From Negativicutes bacterium (lineage in GTDB: Bacteria; Bacillota; Negativicutes; SKW292), in assembly GCA_026416215.1 (NCBI GenBank), contig JAOAFP010000022.1:814-17018 (forward strand): a DNA stretch of 16,205 bases, written 5' to 3'. The position numbers and the translations under genes are program-made. This document shows positions 7,303 to 14,406 of the stretch, piece by piece. The notes below the pieces were generated by a model, which was given only the letters and a program-made list of their open reading frames with translations, did not search any database and was not told the origin of the DNA. Each line of letters starts with the position of its first letter. The first letter of the stretch is position 1.

Positions 7303-9270
7303 TCATCCTGCTATTTTCAGGAAAACCTGGGTGTGATCGTCAATTATGTACTCGGTGGTGAGCACGCCGCGCAGGGGCTGAGGCTGACGGCCGCTGGCCG
7401 TGCGGCGGTTTTCCGCCGGCAGAACTTCCTTTCGTTCGTCGTCCGCCAACGGTCTGATGCTGGTCTTAGGCAACGGACCAGACTCCTTTTCCCCGGCCGG
7501 CCGACCACTTTCACCGGCACCGCGGCTGAACTCGCCGGGATCGATGGGCAGAAATTCCACCACTATATCATTGTTGTGCGGCAGTTGCTCGATTTTTTTC
7601 ACCAGGTCGCTGAATTTTTTTTCCTTGCGCTCGACTTTAATTTTGTCGCTCTCAGCCGCCATCATCCCGGCCAGCACCTCGATCAGCGGCAGCATCCCCC
7701 CTCCGCGGACCTCCAGAACAACCTCGCCCGGCGGCTGGTTCGGGGGAATCTGAACGTCGACCTGCCGTCTGAAATTGGCTCCCCGGTACGGCTGGAGCTC
7801 AACCTCCACCTGCACCTTGTCGCCCGGCTTGGCCACCGGCTGCACCATCCGCGCTTCGACGATGCTGGCAATCTTAGGTTCAGCCGTGACCTCCGCGCTG
7901 ATTTCCAGCATGTTTATATCGATCGGATTGAACATGTTTGTATTCAGCACAGTCAGTATATCAAACATTTCGTCGGTCGATACATCGGTTACGCTGTCCG
8001 GGTCAAAAAACATATTCTCGCGTTCGATTTTACCGCCCGGCAACCCGTCGGCCCTAAGGGAAAACTTCACCCGCGACGTACCGACACCCTCCCGGTCGAT
8101 CGCCCGGTCGATGGTGTCGGCCAGGGCTGCCGCCGCCAAGGTCGGAGAAATCTGTTCGTCATCAACGGTCTGCAGCCTGGCTACCCGCCGCTGATGTCGG
8201 TCGGTATCGATCACCTCGATCTCGATCGGCACAATATTGGCCCGCGAACCAAGTTTACCCAGTATCCCGGCCCCGCGGTCCTGGATAACACTGCCCACCA
8301 CGTCGGCCGCAACCCCCACTTTGAACCCCGACTTTATGCCCTGAACCGGAGTGAATATGTAGGCATTGGTCAGAAAGTAGCCGCTGTTGCCGTTTCGGAG
8401 GAAAGGATGGCCAAACGCCAGGACATTGTCGCCATCGACGTAGGTCACCGTGCCTATTGCTCCCAGGCTGAAATCGCCGCGCGCCAGCTCCGCTCCGACC
8501 GCGCTCCCCGGCTGGAGCGGGGGGAAACTGATATCGGCCGGCAACCCGGCCGCCACATTGTCGTGAATATCGTAATCCCGCATGTGCCTTTTCAGCAGCT
8601 CAAGACCATGTCTGCCAAACCCGCTGGCATATAGCACTCCTTTCGGCTGCCCATCATTTCCGCCGTCGTCGTCTGACCATACCTGATCGGTCTGCCCTCC
8701 GGCCGTTGCCTCACCATCGCCCTGCTCACCGTCCGCAGCTGCCAGTCGATCGGCGCCCTGAATTCCGGCCGGACCGTCACCGGCCCCGTCGGGCTGGGCA
8801 TCCCCTTTGCCGGTGTCGCTGCCGGCAGCGGATATAACGATGTTTTTGGGAACAGGCGGCGGATACCGCAATAAATCAAGCATCTGCCCAATCGGCGTAA
8901 CCATGCCGGTTTTGTGATCGGTGCCCGTCAGTCCATAGGCAATTGCCCCCAGTAATTTGTCCCCGATATAAACCGGACTGCCACTCATTCCCTCGATAAT
9001 CCCGCCGGTCAGGTCGATCAGCGGTCCTGACGCCCTGACCAGTATCAGATCGCCGCTCGGTCCCTCGTTTTTCAGTATCCCCAGAACCTCGACATCGAAC
9101 TCATCAATCCTGGTGCCGTAAATCACCGTTTTTCCCTTGCCCTGCATGCCGATTTTCACGTCACCGATGTCAAGAAACTCGACGGCCTCAACCGGCAGCG
9201 CCCAGAACAGTACCATAGCCACCGCCGCCAGCAGTGTGCGACGATAGCCGCAGCTCTTTTCCAAAATCAA
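7303..9270 (-). CDS. exported SpoIVB-type (S55) peptidase-like protein with reversed motif order
   Basis: About 655 residues with a signal peptide at about 11-29 (LLAAVAMVLFWALPVEA). The GMSGSP motif at 94-99, containing the presumed nucleophile S98, is followed by VYIGDKLLGAIAYGL and MVTPI, which match the serine end of the SpoIVB S55 domain. A second block, VLAFGHPF at 283-290 with H288, corresponds to the histidine end. In Bacillus SpoIVB the histidine precedes the serine, so the order here is reversed. No PDZ domain is apparent. Residues about 148-210 are a Gly/Asp/Ala-rich low-complexity linker, and about 478-523 look like a beta-sandwich. The tail is charged and probably flexible. I chose TTG at 9270 because GAGGG lies 7 bases upstream; TTG at 9291 adds 7 residues. 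It sits between the lipoyl-like gene and mlaE. Function unknown: a periplasmic protease or a processed envelope factor is plausible. Confidence 0.8.
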   Translation of the reverse strand: MILEKSCGYRRTLLAAVAMVLFWALPVEAVEFLDIGDVKIGMQGKGKTVIYGTRIDEFDVEVLGILKNEGPSGDLILVRASGPLIDLTGGIIEGMSGSPVYIGDKLLGAIAYGLTGTDHKTGMVTPIGQMLDLLRYPPPVPKNIVISAAGSDTGKGDAQPDGAGDGPAGIQGADRLAAADGEQGDGEATAGGQTDQVWSDDDGGNDGQPKGVLYASGFGRHGLELLKRHMRDYDIHDNVAAGLPADISFPPLQPGSAVGAELARGDFSLGAIGTVTYVDGDNVLAFGHPFLRNGNSGYFLTNAYIFTPVQGIKSGFKVGVAADVVGSVIQDRGAGILGKLGSRANIVPIEIEVIDTDRHQRRVARLQTVDDEQISPTLAAAALADTIDRAIDREGVGTSRVKFSLRADGLPGGKIERENMFFDPDSVTDVSTDEMFDILTVLNTNMFNPIDINMLEISAEVTAEPKIASIVEARMVQPVAKPGDKVQVEVELQPYRGANFRRQVDVQIPPNQPPGEVVLEVRGGGMLPLIEVLAGMMAAESDKIKVERKEKKFSDLVKKIEQLPHNNDIVVEFLPIDPGEFSRGAGESGRPAGEKESGPLPKTSIRPLADDERKEVLPAENRRTASGRQPQPLRGVLTTEYIIDDHTQVFLKIAG

Positions 9271-9316
9271 TCTGTTGCCCTCTTTTCTCAAAAATCCGGC
9301 CCAATCCGCCGGGGCA

Positions 9317-9616
9317 TCACCGGGGAACGATCCGGGCCACCGTCTGCCCAGGGCTAATCTTTTGCCCGGGGGAAACCAGCACCTCGCTGACTACTCCCGC
9401 GGTATTGGCCCGGGCGGCCGGCGCCGCCCCCCCGATCGGTGCCACCATCGCCAGCACGTCCCCCTCGTTTACCGCCGCTCCGGGCCTGACCAGACCATTG
9501 CTGCCCACCGTCCCCCCAATCGCCGCCGTCTGGTTAACCGGGGCGGCTGCGTAAGCAGCCGTGGCCAGCAATATGCCGGTCAGCAAAATCAAAGACAGTG
9601 CCTTCCAACTATTCAT
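9317..9616 (-). CDS. small exported lipoyl/HlyD-like single-domain protein
   Basis: A 99-residue protein with a signal peptide (residues 1-24, core LSLILLTGILLATAAYA). The mature part has two pseudo-symmetric half motifs, GLVRPGAAVNEGDVLAMV (41-58) and GVVSEVLVSPGQKISPGQ onward (74-97). Each has the pattern V-x(n)-PG-x-x-V-x-x-G-x-x-V-A-x-V of the biotinyl/lipoyl barrel-sandwich fold used by HlyD-type adaptors. The turn between the halves (residues 59-73) has no lysine, so it should not be biotinylated or lipoylated. It lacks the helical hairpin and other domains of real adaptor proteins. Its ATG at 9616 overlaps the glycosidase stop in an ATGA, with a GGAGG 9 bases upstream, so the two are translationally coupled. 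It may bind a partner in the periplasm; the role is unknown. Confidence 0.8.
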   Translation of the reverse strand: MNSWKALSLILLTGILLATAAYAAAPVNQTAAIGGTVGSNGLVRPGAAVNEGDVLAMVAPIGGAAPAARANTAGVVSEVLVSPGQKISPGQTVARIVPR

Positions 9617-11109
9617 CGGTCATTGCCTCCCCTCCGATAAATCGCCACCGCATCCCCCACCGGCCGCTCCCGCCCGTCGGACGGCCGGTTGATCACCGAG
9701 CCCTGAATCCACATCTCGCTCGACCCGCCGCCGTCAAGATTCACCGCCTCGACCACTCCCCGGGCGATCAGAAAATCAGCCAGTTCCTCCAGGGTCATGC
9801 CCACGCTGGTATCTCGGCGGCCGTCCACCACCAGCAGCACCACCGTCCCGTCAGCCTTACGGCCAATGGCGGTCCGCGGCGCCCTTCCCACCGCAATATC
9901 GGGCGGAAACTGCTCGGCCACGGCGCTGACAAACCGCCGCCCCCCGCGGACCAGTGTCGGCCCGGCGCCTATTACGTGCCGGGCCGCGTTCCACTCGCTG
10001 TCGCCCAGATCGATGATCAGGCTAACTTTATCACCGGCCCTGAGTCCTGTCAATGCCGCCGCCATCAGCCCGTGAGCCGACAGCACCCCGCCGTCTGCCG
10101 GGATTGGCGAGTTTCCTCGATCGTCGATCCTGGTCACCACCCCCCCGGCATCGATGGTGTACTCCACGCCGAACTGGTTGCTGCCGGTACGGTTGGCATA
10201 ATAGTGGTTGTACAACACCAGACTGTTCTCCCCGCGTTGCCGGTTAACCGCACTGATGGCCAGCTGCCGCCCGTCCGGCAGTCTTAGCCGGCCGCTGAAT
10301 TCCGGCTGACCGAAAATCAGTCCGCCGTCCGGCATTATCCCAATCGCCGACCGGACAACGCCGTCAGTGCTGGCAATCTGGCCGTCAATTTTCAGCAGGC
10401 CGATAATTTCACCGTTGTTCATGAAATACGAACCATTGACTGCTGCCGTCGCCCGGGTGGTGGTCGCCATTCCCGACACGGTCTGGCGGCCGATGACCGC
10501 CCCGGCGGCCAGCACCGGCCGCAGCTCCCAGCCCTGCCGGGGATCGACTTCCAGGAGATATGTCCAGACCGGGCCGGCCGGCCCGATTACTGCCCCGGTC
10601 TGCAACACCATTCCCGGAGCCAGGGTCCGGCTGATAATCTTCCCGCCCCGGGTGCTGACCGGCCTGCCGCTGTCGCCGGCCAGCGTCCGGTTGCCGATGT
10701 CAATCACCAGCCGGGCCGGCTGGCTGAGGGCAAAAGCCCTGTAGGCGTCACCGGGGTTGGTGGTGCGGACGGTGATAATCAAGCCGGTCCCGGTCTGGCT
10801 GGCTTTGACGTCTAACCCCTGCAGCCGGGGCGATCTTATCCGTGGCAGCTGACCGCGGAAAATTGCGTTATCCACCGCGACTGTCAGAGTCATATCGTCT
10901 TCAGCCATCTGATAGGTAAACTGCGGGACGGTGCTGCAGTCAAACACCAGGCGCAGCACACCGCCGACATCGCTCCAGCGGACGGCAGTTATGCTGTTGA
11001 CCGTCGCACCGGCCGCACCGGCCGGCAAAAGGATAAGCACCGCTGATAGCAGCGGTGCCCAGTACCATTGTTTCCGCCTGTCCGATTGCGCCCGGCTCCG
11101 GTCTGCCAT
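9613..11109 (-). CDS. AMIN domain-phosphodiester glycosidase (NAGPA family) fusion, exported
   Basis: A 498-residue protein with a signal peptide at about 14-35. Residues 38-138 resemble an AMIN domain (ITAVRWSDVGGVLRLVF at the start, ARLVIDIGNR at the end), a module that binds peptidoglycan in AmiC and some secretins. Residues about 200-494 form an NAGPA-type phosphodiester glycosidase domain: NGSYF at 225-229, APRTAIG at 410-416, VDGRRDTSVGMTLEEL at 428-443, NLDGGGSS at 457-464, and the final RPSDGRERPVGDAVAI segment at 475-490. Relatives hydrolyse sugar-1-phosphodiester links, and bacterial members are thought to act on cell-wall or exopolysaccharide substrates. It begins 12 bases after the short flgJ and ends overlapping the lipoyl-like gene. 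The combination suggests a wall-bound glycan-processing enzyme, perhaps tied to flagellar rod passage, but the substrate is not known. Confidence 0.88.
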   Translation of the reverse strand: MADRSRAQSDRRKQWYWAPLLSAVLILLPAGAAGATVNSITAVRWSDVGGVLRLVFDCSTVPQFTYQMAEDDMTLTVAVDNAIFRGQLPRIRSPRLQGLDVKASQTGTGLIITVRTTNPGDAYRAFALSQPARLVIDIGNRTLAGDSGRPVSTRGGKIISRTLAPGMVLQTGAVIGPAGPVWTYLLEVDPRQGWELRPVLAAGAVIGRQTVSGMATTTRATAAVNGSYFMNNGEIIGLLKIDGQIASTDGVVRSAIGIMPDGGLIFGQPEFSGRLRLPDGRQLAISAVNRQRGENSLVLYNHYYANRTGSNQFGVEYTIDAGGVVTRIDDRGNSPIPADGGVLSAHGLMAAALTGLRAGDKVSLIIDLGDSEWNAARHVIGAGPTLVRGGRRFVSAVAEQFPPDIAVGRAPRTAIGRKADGTVVLLVVDGRRDTSVGMTLEELADFLIARGVVEAVNLDGGGSSEMWIQGSVINRPSDGRERPVGDAVAIYRRGGNDR

Positions 11110-11121
11110 AGTCCCGTCCGT

Positions 11122-11502
11122 TTACCCCTTGACCAGGGACTCGCCGGCTGTCCGCTTCTGTTCGCGCTGCAGCTGCCGGTAAAGCATTTCGGCCAGTCCC
11201 ACATCTCCTTTTTGCGCCAGTCCCCGGGTCATTTCCGAATCGTACATTGCCTCGGCAATCCGCTGCCCCAGGGAATAAGGGATCAGCGAATCGCTTTTGT
11301 CAATCGTGCTGCGCATCTGTTTCATCAGCAGGTTGAGAAACAGCGACTCCATCTCCCGGCAGGCCGCCCGGAGCCGCTCATCTTCTTCCCGGCTGGTGCC
11401 GTTGGCCGCCCTGACCGTCGCTGCCGGCCGCGGGGAGGGCGCCCCGCCCAAAGCCTGCATTCCCAGATCGGTCAAAACGTAGCTGTTGTTTATGTTTGAC
11501 AT
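11122..11502 (-). CDS. flgJ: FlgJ-type flagellar rod-binding protein without muramidase domain
   Basis: A 126-residue protein covering only the rod-binding half of FlgJ; the proteobacterial protein is about 310 residues with a C-terminal glucosaminidase. The core is at about 45-112: ACREMESLFLNLLMKQMRST, then SLIPYSLGQRIAEAMYDSEM and RGLAQKGDVGLAEMLYRQL, which is the characteristic Rod-binding signature. It should act as the rod cap/scaffold during rod assembly in the periplasm. There is no signal peptide, consistent with export through the flagellar type III apparatus. The ATG at 11502 has GGGAAGG and GGCGGG upstream. It lies 64 bases after flgI and 12 before the AMIN-NAGPA gene. Because this FlgJ has no lytic domain, another enzyme must open the peptidoglycan. 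Confidence 0.92.
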   Translation of the reverse strand: MSNINNSYVLTDLGMQALGGAPSPRPAATVRAANGTSREEDERLRAACREMESLFLNLLMKQMRSTIDKSDSLIPYSLGQRIAEAMYDSEMTRGLAQKGDVGLAEMLYRQLQREQKRTAGESLVKG

Positions 11503-11566
11503 CGTATCCCGCCTTCCCGGACTGAAAAGTTTGCTGCTTCCGCCCTGTGCGTTCAGGGACGCCCGC

Positions 11567-12706
11567 TCAGATAATCTGTATTTCGGCGTTCAGTGCCCCC
11601 GCCGCCGCCATTGCCTGCAGGATGGCGATCAGGTCCTTGGGGGTGGCCCCGACGGCGTTCAGTGCCTTTACCACGTCAGCCACGCTCGAGGATTGCGGCA
11701 GGATTATATTAGGTTCTTCCTTATCCGGCTGCTTGGGCGGCGCCGGATTCATCACCGGCTGACCATTGGCGTCCAGCACCGGCTGACCGTTGGCGTCCAG
11801 CGCCGGAGTCGGTGCCGGCACCGGTGCCGCCACCTTCAGGGTAATCCCCCCTTGTGATACCGAAACAGCGTCAATGGTTACGTTGCTGCCCATCACCACC
11901 GTACCGGTCCGCTCGTTGATCACCACTTTGGCCCGGCTGTCAGCCACCACCGGCAGTTCTTCAATGCCGGCGATTTCGCTGACAATATCCAGACTTCCAG
12001 GCAGGCTGAGCACCACTGTGGCTGCATCCACAGCCTGGGCGGTGCCGGGTCCGTACTTGCCGTTGATCACATCAGCCACCCGGCGGGCGGTGGTGAAGTC
12101 AGGACGGATCAGCGACAGCCGCACCGTACCATCATCAGTGTAAAACTGAGTGGGCACCGAGCGCTCCACCAGCGCCCCGCCGGCGATCGTCCCGGCCGTG
12201 GGGAAGGTTTTGCGCTGATTATTGCTGCCACCGCTGCCGCCGGCGGCATAGCCGCCGATCGACACCGGCCCCTGGGCTACTGCGTAAACCACCCCGTTGG
12301 CCGCCTTCAGCGGAGTCTGCAGTAGCGTCCCGCCGGCAATGCTCGAGGCGTCGCCCATCGATGACACGTTAACGTCGATCAGATCCCCTGATTTGGCAAA
12401 CGGCGGCAGCTGGGCCGTCACCATCACCGCCGCAATATTCTTGGTCTGAAGCTGGTTGGGATTGATTATCACCCCGTAGTTTTGCAGCATATTGGCGATG
12501 GTCTGCTGGGTGAACACACTTTGCGACGAGTCACCGGTTCCGGCCAGCCCCACCACCAGACCGTAGCCGATCACCTGATTGCTGCGCACCCCCATCACCC
12601 GGGCAATGTCCTTAATCCGAGTGGTGGCATTGGCCGCCACCGCTCCCGCGGCCACCGCCACTGCCAACCCGGTAATTGCCATTACTCTGAACAGTTTACA
12701 CACCAT
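11567..12706 (-). CDS. flgI: FlgI: flagellar P-ring protein with a repeat-bearing Pro-rich insertion
   Basis: A 379-residue P-ring protein that polymerises around the rod in the peptidoglycan layer after FlgA-assisted secretion. Signal peptide at about 5-26. Family hallmarks: TTRIKDIARVMGVRSNQVIG (28-47), GYGLVVGLAGTGDSS (47-61), LPPFAKSGDLIDVNVSSMGD (100-119), GGTLLQTPL (125-133), and the C-terminus from NAVGATPKDLIAILQAM (350-366) to IQII. An unusual stretch at about 294-332 (Pro/Ala-rich, two copies of LDANGQPV, then a charged patch) precedes the conserved PQSSSVADVV. I prefer the ATG at 12706, because the in-frame TTG at 12718 touches the GGGGG ribosome site directly. It is 36 bases after flgH. 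Presence of this gene implies a diderm-type flagellum. Confidence 0.96.
   Translation of the reverse strand: MVCKLFRVMAITGLAVAVAAGAVAANATTRIKDIARVMGVRSNQVIGYGLVVGLAGTGDSSQSVFTQQTIANMLQNYGVIINPNQLQTKNIAAVMVTAQLPPFAKSGDLIDVNVSSMGDASSIAGGTLLQTPLKAANGVVYAVAQGPVSIGGYAAGGSGGSNNQRKTFPTAGTIAGGALVERSVPTQFYTDDGTVRLSLIRPDFTTARRVADVINGKYGPGTAQAVDAATVVLSLPGSLDIVSEIAGIEELPVVADSRAKVVINERTGTVVMGSNVTIDAVSVSQGGITLKVAAPVPAPTPALDANGQPVLDANGQPVMNPAPPKQPDKEEPNIILPQSSSVADVVKALNAVGATPKDLIAILQAMAAAGALNAEIQII
11753..11800. repeat. two tandem 24-base units inside flgI
   Basis: Units at 11753-11776 and 11777-11800 differ at one position only (A or G at the thirteenth base). In the flgI frame each encodes the eight residues LDANGQPV, and a degenerate edge continues into VMNPAP. 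The repeat length is a multiple of three, so gain or loss of a unit would keep the frame. Confidence 0.9.
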
Positions 12707-12742
12707 AATCAGAACCAACCCCCACCGGTATTGTCAGACAAA

Positions 12743-13363
12743 TCAGAACAGGAAATTGAAAATCTGGGTCAAAATACCCTGCTTCTGCTTGCTGTCGATC
12801 GGGCCGTTGCCCACCAGTTCGACTTTGGCATCAGCCAGCTGATAAGAGTAAACGGTGTTGTTGGACAGAATATCCCGCGGCCTGGCCACCCCGGATATGA
12901 TGATTTTTTGTTCGTCGTTATTCTGCCTGACTACTTTGGTCCCTTCCAGCCGGACATTGCCGTTGGGCAGCACCTCGACCACCGTAGCGGTGATCTGGGC
13001 CGTCACGGCATTGCTGTTGGTCAGCTTGCCCTGGGCGTTGAAGCTGTCGGAGTAGCCGGTGCCGGCCGCGCCGATGATTGGTGCCATCCATCCGCTGCCA
13101 TCGGCAAACTCGACCTCGGCGCTCTTTTTGTTACTGCTCTGACCGGACCGTTCGGCGGTGCTTTTTTCCACCACCAGGATGGTTATGACATCGCCCACCC
13201 CCAGTGCCCCGTGGTCAGAATAGAGATCGGCATTGCTGCCGCTGTCCATCCACAGCGAGCCGTCAGAAGTGCTTTCGCCGGCAGCCTGCACCATCCCCCA
13301 CAGGCTAAACCAGCACAATCCCGCTGCCACCAGTGCTATTGACAGAAATCTTGTACTTCTCAC
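12743..13363 (-). CDS. flgH: FlgH: flagellar L-ring protein, no clear lipobox
   Basis: About 206 residues, close to the usual FlgH length. FlgH forms the outer-membrane L ring. Conserved features: SLWMDSGSNADLYSDHGALG with VGDVITILVVEKSTAERSG (57-74), TAQITATVVEVLPNGNVRLEG (121-141), QKIIISGVARPRDI (152-165) and NTVYSYQLADAKVELVGNG (169-187). The N-terminal hydrophobic segment (5-27) ends in GMVQAAGES, which looks like a signal peptidase I site. The only cysteine nearby, C17 in AAGLC, has Leu before it and does not fit a lipobox. Proteobacterial FlgH is a lipoprotein, so this is a difference. I chose GTG at 13363, because the GTG at 13375 overlaps the AGAGG ribosome site; the spacing of 11 is slightly long. 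It follows flgA by about 33 bases. Confidence 0.95.
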   Translation of the reverse strand: MRSTRFLSIALVAAGLCWFSLWGMVQAAGESTSDGSLWMDSGSNADLYSDHGALGVGDVITILVVEKSTAERSGQSSNKKSAEVEFADGSGWMAPIIGAAGTGYSDSFNAQGKLTNSNAVTAQITATVVEVLPNGNVRLEGTKVVRQNNDEQKIIISGVARPRDILSNNTVYSYQLADAKVELVGNGPIDSKQKQGILTQIFNFLF

Positions 13364-13396
13364 TGATGTTTTCACCTCTTTTCACCGAATCTGCAC

Positions 13397-14380
13397 CTAC
13401 CTGACGATTGCCTCAACGTTGTTGGCATCAATCACCCTGGCGGCCACGGTGGCATTGTTGGTCAGATTTTTCACCTTGATCATCTGCCCGGTCCGGCCGT
13501 CCTGCAGGGCCTCGGCCGGCAGACTTATGTCCACCCCGCCGCTGTGCACGTTCAGCATCACCACCTGTCCACGCTTAATCACCACCGGCATAACCAGCAA
13601 GCTATCGCTAATCACCGTGTCGGCCGGCACTCCGCGATTCACAGCCTTGCCAACAACCGCCCCCGGGTCGGTGTAAAAGCCGCCGGCCAGTCTGGCCAGA
13701 TCCACCGGCCGGACGGCAACCATCTCCCGGCCGATCGGCTGATTGGCGGCAATCGGCACGGTTGCCACCACCGCCGGCCGCCGGCCGCTTATTTTCACCG
13801 TGGTTTTCACGGTAGTCACCGGCTGTCCGTTCACCGACACCGTCAGTTCAACCGGGGTCGGGCCCCGGTAGTTTACCGCCCTCGGCAACCCGGCCCGCAC
13901 CTCAACCCGGCCGGGAGGCACATACTGCTCGCCGAGCGGGCCGATCTCCACCTGCCACTCGGCATCGGCCGGCATGACTGCCGCCACCGCCTGCCGGCAG
14001 GCCTCCTGCAGCCGGTCGCGGCCGATCGCCTGGCCGGCCGATCTGATTTCCACCTCGTCCGGCAGCAGCCACTCCACGCCATCAACGTTAAACCCGCAGC
14101 GGGCTGCCAAAAGTTTAACTTCCTCTCCCGAGATCTGCCTGCTTCCGCCCGGCGGCGGCGCCGCCATTAGAAACACTTCCTTAAGGGCTGCCACCGTGGC
14201 TGAATCAGCCGGTTTGACAACAGCAATATCCGCAAGACAAACCTGGCGGACCTGCACCTCGACCGTTGCCGGAACCTCAACCACCACCGCGTATCCCACC
14301 GTAGCCGTCAGCATAACCGCCAGTGTCGCTGCAACCGCAGCCAGGCAGCGACCAGTACCGGACAAAATCCGGTTCATCAT
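13397..14380 (-). CDS. flgA: FlgA: P-ring assembly chaperone with extended N-terminus
   Basis: A 327-residue exported protein with a signal peptide at about 11-31. The C-terminal third contains an SAF domain at about 204-266 (VATVPIAANQPIGREMV, LARLAGGFYTDPGAVVGKAV, then RGVPADTVIS) and ends with the FlgA chaperone segment: KRGQVVMLNVHSGGVDISL (269-287), GRTGQMIKVKNLTNNATVAA (295-314) and V-EAIVR. FlgA holds P-ring subunits (FlgI) in the periplasm until they polymerise. E. coli FlgA is about 219 residues; the extra N-terminal region here (35-200) holds a VCLADIAVV segment and a second beta-rich part, as is common in long FlgA proteins of Firmicutes. ATG at 14380 with AGGGG about 10 bases upstream; a second ATG follows directly. 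It sits 26 bases after flgG and just before flgH and flgI, its client. Confidence 0.93.
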   Translation of the reverse strand: MMNRILSGTGRCLAAVAATLAVMLTATVGYAVVVEVPATVEVQVRQVCLADIAVVKPADSATVAALKEVFLMAAPPPGGSRQISGEEVKLLAARCGFNVDGVEWLLPDEVEIRSAGQAIGRDRLQEACRQAVAAVMPADAEWQVEIGPLGEQYVPPGRVEVRAGLPRAVNYRGPTPVELTVSVNGQPVTTVKTTVKISGRRPAVVATVPIAANQPIGREMVAVRPVDLARLAGGFYTDPGAVVGKAVNRGVPADTVISDSLLVMPVVIKRGQVVMLNVHSGGVDISLPAEALQDGRTGQMIKVKNLTNNATVAARVIDANNVEAIVR

Positions 14381-14406
14381 TCTGCTGTCACCCCTATTGC
14401 CCGGCG

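Noticed and set aside
7042..8634. 530-codon open frame on the plus strand
   Set aside because: It is antisense to the S55 gene and mlaE, both with clear family motifs. Its translation is His/Arg/Pro-rich with no recognisable domain, as expected for a shadow frame in GC-rich DNA.
7303..9270. reading the S55 gene as sporulation SpoIVB
   Set aside because: The motif order is different, no PDZ domain is visible, the protein is much longer, and the context is envelope and flagellar. It shares motifs only, so it is not evidence of sporulation.
11753..11800. short direct repeats as a CRISPR array
   Set aside because: Only two adjacent units with no spacer between them, in frame within flgI.
12482..13342. 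286-codon plus-strand open frame
   Set aside because: It is antisense to flgI and flgH, which are unmistakable, and its own product shows no family features.
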